Assembly (NCBI GenBank): GCA_963822695.1
Contig: CAWGJH010000006.1
Location: forward strand, 186,001 to 250,000
From: GCA-003244245 sp963822695
GTDB lineage: Bacteria > Actinomycetota > Actinomycetes > Mycobacteriales > Pseudonocardiaceae
Direction of reading: 5' to 3'
Length of the DNA: 64,000 bases
Shown: positions 61,857 through 64,000 of the stretch, piece by piece
Numbering within the stretch: position 1 is the first letter of the stretch
Layout of the letters: each line of letters begins with the position of its first letter
The notes under the pieces: model-generated
What the model was told of the DNA's origin: nothing
What the model saw: only the letters and a program-made list of their open reading frames with translations
The model's database searches: none
Position numbers and translations under genes: made by a program

Positions 61857-62651
61857 TTAAGCCGACGTTGCTGGGCGGTCGTCGTGGGTGTGCCTGCGCC
61901 GGGGGGTCGAAGATACCCCGTGGGCAATCAGCAGATCACTCACCGTCCGCTGTGCTGGTGCCGGCGACGTCGATGGCGCCTGACCCGGCACACCGTGCCT
62001 GCCGTGCCCGTTGGAGATTGCGGTGCCGGTCGGGGTCACGGCTGGCGCCCAGGTCGACGTGGGTGGGCGGCCAGGACCGAAACGGACCTCGGGACCGGTC
62101 AGGCTGTGCGCCGCCGTCACCGTCGCCTCCGCTGTGGCGGGCACGGCGGCCCGGCTGCGGCGCTCGTCGAACTTCCGGGGGTGGGCGGGCAGTGGAAGCA
62201 GGCTAGCCGGCTCGACCTGCGGCGTGACCTGCTCCCCCAGCGGATTCCCCTCCCGCAACTGCTCCAGGTTCGCCCGCATGGCCGCAAGCTCGGTACGCAA
62301 CTCCACTATCTCGCGCCGCTGGGACAGCTCGGCCTGCTCGCGAAGCTCGCGCTCGACGGTCAACGCGTGTTCCCGTCGGGCAGCCACCTCACGCTCCAGT
62401 TCAAGCTGGTAGACCGTCCGCAACTGATCGGCGTGCTCGGCGCACGAGCTGATCTCGCCGCGTACCCGCGCTGTGGCGAAGGCTCCCAGCAGCGCCGCCC
62501 ACAGCGCCGCGACGAGACCCAGTCTCAGCAGGCGGGCGTCCTGGGTGCCCAGGGTGAGCACGGCGGCGGCCGCCGCAGCCATGATGGCAGTACCCAGCAT
62601 CAGAACCTGACGGCTCCCGCGTAGCACCGGAGGCTCGTCGATCCCGGACAT
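61857..62651 (-). CDS. DUF6779-like membrane/coiled-coil protein
   Basis: About 264 residues from ATG at 62651. Two hydrophobic helices (about 15-35 and 42-60) are followed by a long coiled coil (REHALTVERELREQAELSQR) and a disordered, Pro/Ala/Thr-rich C terminus ending in RRRHTHDDRP. This architecture, between DUF2520 and DUF3180 genes, matches the DUF6779 family. The function is unknown. Confidence 0.75.
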   Translation of the reverse strand: MSGIDEPPVLRGSRQVLMLGTAIMAAAAAAVLTLGTQDARLLRLGLVAALWAALLGAFATARVRGEISSCAEHADQLRTVYQLELEREVAARREHALTVERELREQAELSQRREIVELRTELAAMRANLEQLREGNPLGEQVTPQVEPASLLPLPAHPRKFDERRSRAAVPATAEATVTAAHSLTGPEVRFGPGRPPTSTWAPAVTPTGTAISNGHGRHGVPGQAPSTSPAPAQRTVSDLLIAHGVSSTPRRRHTHDDRPATSA

Positions 62652-62692
62652 ATCGCACAGCGTACCGGCTCGCGTTCGTGTGCGTAGCCCTC

Positions 62693-63157
62693 TCAATCGT
62701 CGTCCGGTTCCGGGTCATCGGGACCCTCCGGGGTCCGGCAGCAGTGCTCCAGCCACAACGCGGCCGCCACCAGCGCTCCCGCGCAGACCGCCCCGATCGA
62801 GGCGGTGCTGGTGTCCGAGGCGGCGGCGGGCAGCTGGGACCGCAGTGGCAGCACGTAGCCGAGCACCCCTAGCCAGGCTCCCCCGGTGATGGCGCCGGCC
62901 AGCGAGGACGCCTTGGCCAGCATGACGGCCTTCGCCGCGGTGAGCGCCTGCACCGGCCGGGTTCCCGGTCGCTGCCGGATCCGCGCCCGCAGCGTATTCC
63001 CCAGCAGCACCTCGGCGATCGCGAAAGCGAGCAGCGTGGTTCCGGCCGGCTGCGGCAACGTGGGCACGTCGCCATAGGACAGCTGCAGCACGAGGTTCAC
63101 CAGCACCGCCGCGATGGCGGCGGCAGCGACCAGATCACGCACCCGGGTGAAGGTCAC
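62693..63157 (-). CDS. DUF3180 membrane protein
   Basis: This 154-residue protein has four hydrophobic segments and the conserved KAVMLAKASSLAGA stretch of DUF3180. The gene overlaps folK by four bases, as is usual in actinobacteria. The function is unknown. Confidence 0.88.
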   Translation of the reverse strand: MTFTRVRDLVAAAAIAAVLVNLVLQLSYGDVPTLPQPAGTTLLAFAIAEVLLGNTLRARIRQRPGTRPVQALTAAKAVMLAKASSLAGAITGGAWLGVLGYVLPLRSQLPAAASDTSTASIGAVCAGALVAAALWLEHCCRTPEGPDDPEPDDD

Positions 63158-63666
63158 GGGGACCCCAGTGTCAGGTCGTCACGGCGCCGCACGCTGCGTC
63201 TCTCGGCGGCCGGTAGGGCGGCGACCAACTCGGCCACCGTGCCACGGCCGGCAAGCACTGCGTGAGGCGCCACGTCCAGCCAGGGCACCAGTACGAAAGC
63301 ACGCTGGTGGGCCCGGGGATGCGGCAGGGTCAGGCGGGGATCGTCCCGGCGGGTCTGCTCCACGTCGATCACATCGACATCCAGGGTGCGCGGCCCCCAC
63401 CGGACGTGGCGAGTGCGTTGCGCGGCGGCCTCACAACGCTGCCCGCGGCGTAGCCACTCCTGAGGGTCGGCGTCCCGGTCCTCGACCAGCAAGACGGCGT
63501 TGAGAAAGTCGCCCTGCGGCCCGCCCCCCTCGACGGCCCCCCAGGGCACCGTCGAATACACCGGCGACGCCGCACGCACCGCGTCCCCCAACAGCGCGAC
63601 ACATCCGCGCAGGTACTCCAGCCGATCCCCCACGTTCGACCCGATCGACAACACCGCACTACTCAC
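63154..63666 (-). CDS. folK: 2-amino-4-hydroxy-6-hydroxymethyldihydropteridine pyrophosphokinase
   Basis: About 170 residues from GTG at 63666 (M-S-S-A-V-L-S-I-G-S-N-V). The frame is open upstream through an 18-bp repeat, but that part is not FolK. Motifs are SIGSNVGDRLEYLRG, SPVYSTVPWG, GPRTLDVDVIDV and LPHPRAHQRAFVLVPW. It transfers pyrophosphate to the pterin in folate synthesis. Confidence 0.93.
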   Translation of the reverse strand: MSSAVLSIGSNVGDRLEYLRGCVALLGDAVRAASPVYSTVPWGAVEGGGPQGDFLNAVLLVEDRDADPQEWLRRGQRCEAAAQRTRHVRWGPRTLDVDVIDVEQTRRDDPRLTLPHPRAHQRAFVLVPWLDVAPHAVLAGRGTVAELVAALPAAERRSVRRRDDLTLGSP

Positions 63667-63695
63667 TCCACGCTGCCCCCGATTACCGCGATGGG

Positions 63696-63749
63696 GTCCC
63701 AAAACTCGATCGGGCCCCAAAACTCGATGAGGCCCCAAAACTCGATGAG
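63696..63749 (-). repeat. Three 18-bp tandem repeats between folB and folK
   Basis: Units at 63696-63713, 63714-63731 and 63732-63749 share GCCCCAAAACTCGATGAG (first unit with three changes). The unit length is a multiple of three, so the folK frame stays open across them. They separate folB and folK, which usually lie closer. Confidence 0.88.
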
Positions 63750-63757
63750 GCGGAGCG

Positions 63758-64000
63758 TCATGAGCGGGAACGCCGGGTTGTGACGGCTACGTCGGTGAAG
63801 TGTAGGGCCAGGGGGGCGGCGGGTTTGTGCACCGTGACCTCGACGGCCTGCACCCGCTGGTCGGTCAGCACGTCGCTGGCGATCCGCGCGGCCACCGTCT
63901 CGATCAGGTTGCAGGGCTGCCCACCGACGATCTGGGCGGCGCGGCGGGCCAGCGCGCCATAGTCCAGCGTCGCGGACAGCTGATCAGTGGCCGCGGCGGG
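63758..64000 (-). CDS. folB: Dihydroneopterin aldolase FolB (5' end outside window)
   Basis: The last 80 residues are visible on the minus strand, ending in TGA at 63760-63758. LSATLDYGALARRAAQIVGG, PCNLIETVAARIASDVL, VEVTVHKPAAPL and FTDVAVTTRRSR are typical of FolB. The start lies beyond the right edge. It is the upstream neighbour of folK in the folate operon. Confidence 0.92.
   Translation of the reverse strand, partial: PAAATDQLSATLDYGALARRAAQIVGGQPCNLIETVAARIASDVLTDQRVQAVEVTVHKPAAPLALHFTDVAVTTRRSRS

Noticed and set aside
1..64000. tRNA, rRNA or riboswitch genes
   Set aside because: No segment showed a convincing cloverleaf, rRNA sequence or known riboswitch core by eye; a tRNAscan/Infernal run would be decisive.

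Overview
This window looks like chromosomal DNA from a high-GC actinomycete, most likely of the order Pseudonocardiales. The signs are uniformly GC-rich codon use, an Lsr2 nucleoid protein, a mycothiol-type maleylpyruvate isomerase family protein, an XRE-DUF5753/DUF397 pair, an IdeR-like iron box, an MhuD-type haem-degrading enzyme, an IS1380 remnant and the folB-folK-DUF3180-DUF6779-DUF2520-panC-panD-coaX-(lysS)-lsr2 gene order. No rRNA, tRNA or CRISPR array was seen.

Left part (1-17 kb). The end of a PspC/LiaF-like protein and a small membrane protein are followed by a two-component system, a divergent MurA-like enolpyruvyl transferase and a compact biosynthetic operon read leftwards (13701 to 4541). 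The operon has a stand-alone adenylation-carrier protein whose specificity residues read as threonine, a SyrB2-type Fe(II)/alpha-ketoglutarate halogenase, a SyrC-like Cys-nucleophile aminoacyltransferase that is frameshifted in this sequence, a methyltransferase-carrier protein, a type II thioesterase, an acyl-CoA dehydrogenase and a PGM1-like ATP-grasp peptide ligase. No condensation domain is present. A threonine-dehydratase-like PLP enzyme and a second two-component system lie beside it. The proposed logic is that threonine is loaded on a carrier, chlorinated at C4, passed to a second carrier, tailored, and joined by an ATP-grasp ligase.

Middle part (17-47 kb). A YihY membrane protein, a PadR-led mctP transporter operon, a hydrolase and a polyprenol-phosphate-mannose-synthase-like gene lead into a region rich in defence-type genes. 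These are a 1894-residue protease/phosphoesterase/NACHT/pentapeptide/WD40 protein, a TPR-CHAT protease paired with an LCAT-like hydrolase, a truncated IS1380, an AT-richer DNA methylase paired with a PD-(D/E)xK nuclease-like protein, decayed genes and a MazEF-type toxin-antitoxin pair. The housekeeping genes arfB and acs are interspersed.

Right part (47-64 kb). Ordinary actinobacterial genes follow: a STAS protein, a mycothiol-type protein, a MEDS-domain regulator, carbonic anhydrase, mutY, mhuD, clpC, an FhuF-like iron reductase behind an IdeR-like box, lsr2, coaX, an in-frame panC-panD fusion, a DUF2520 protein, folK and folB. A scar between lsr2 and coaX keeps a fragment of lysS.

Remnants are frequent: TetR, GT2, HAD, phosphotransferase, lysS, methyltransferase and IS1380 pieces. 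Short perfect tandem duplications are also common, several at gene 3' ends. Both suggest a genome with active decay and replication slippage. All assignments rest on reading motifs by eye; no database search was run.
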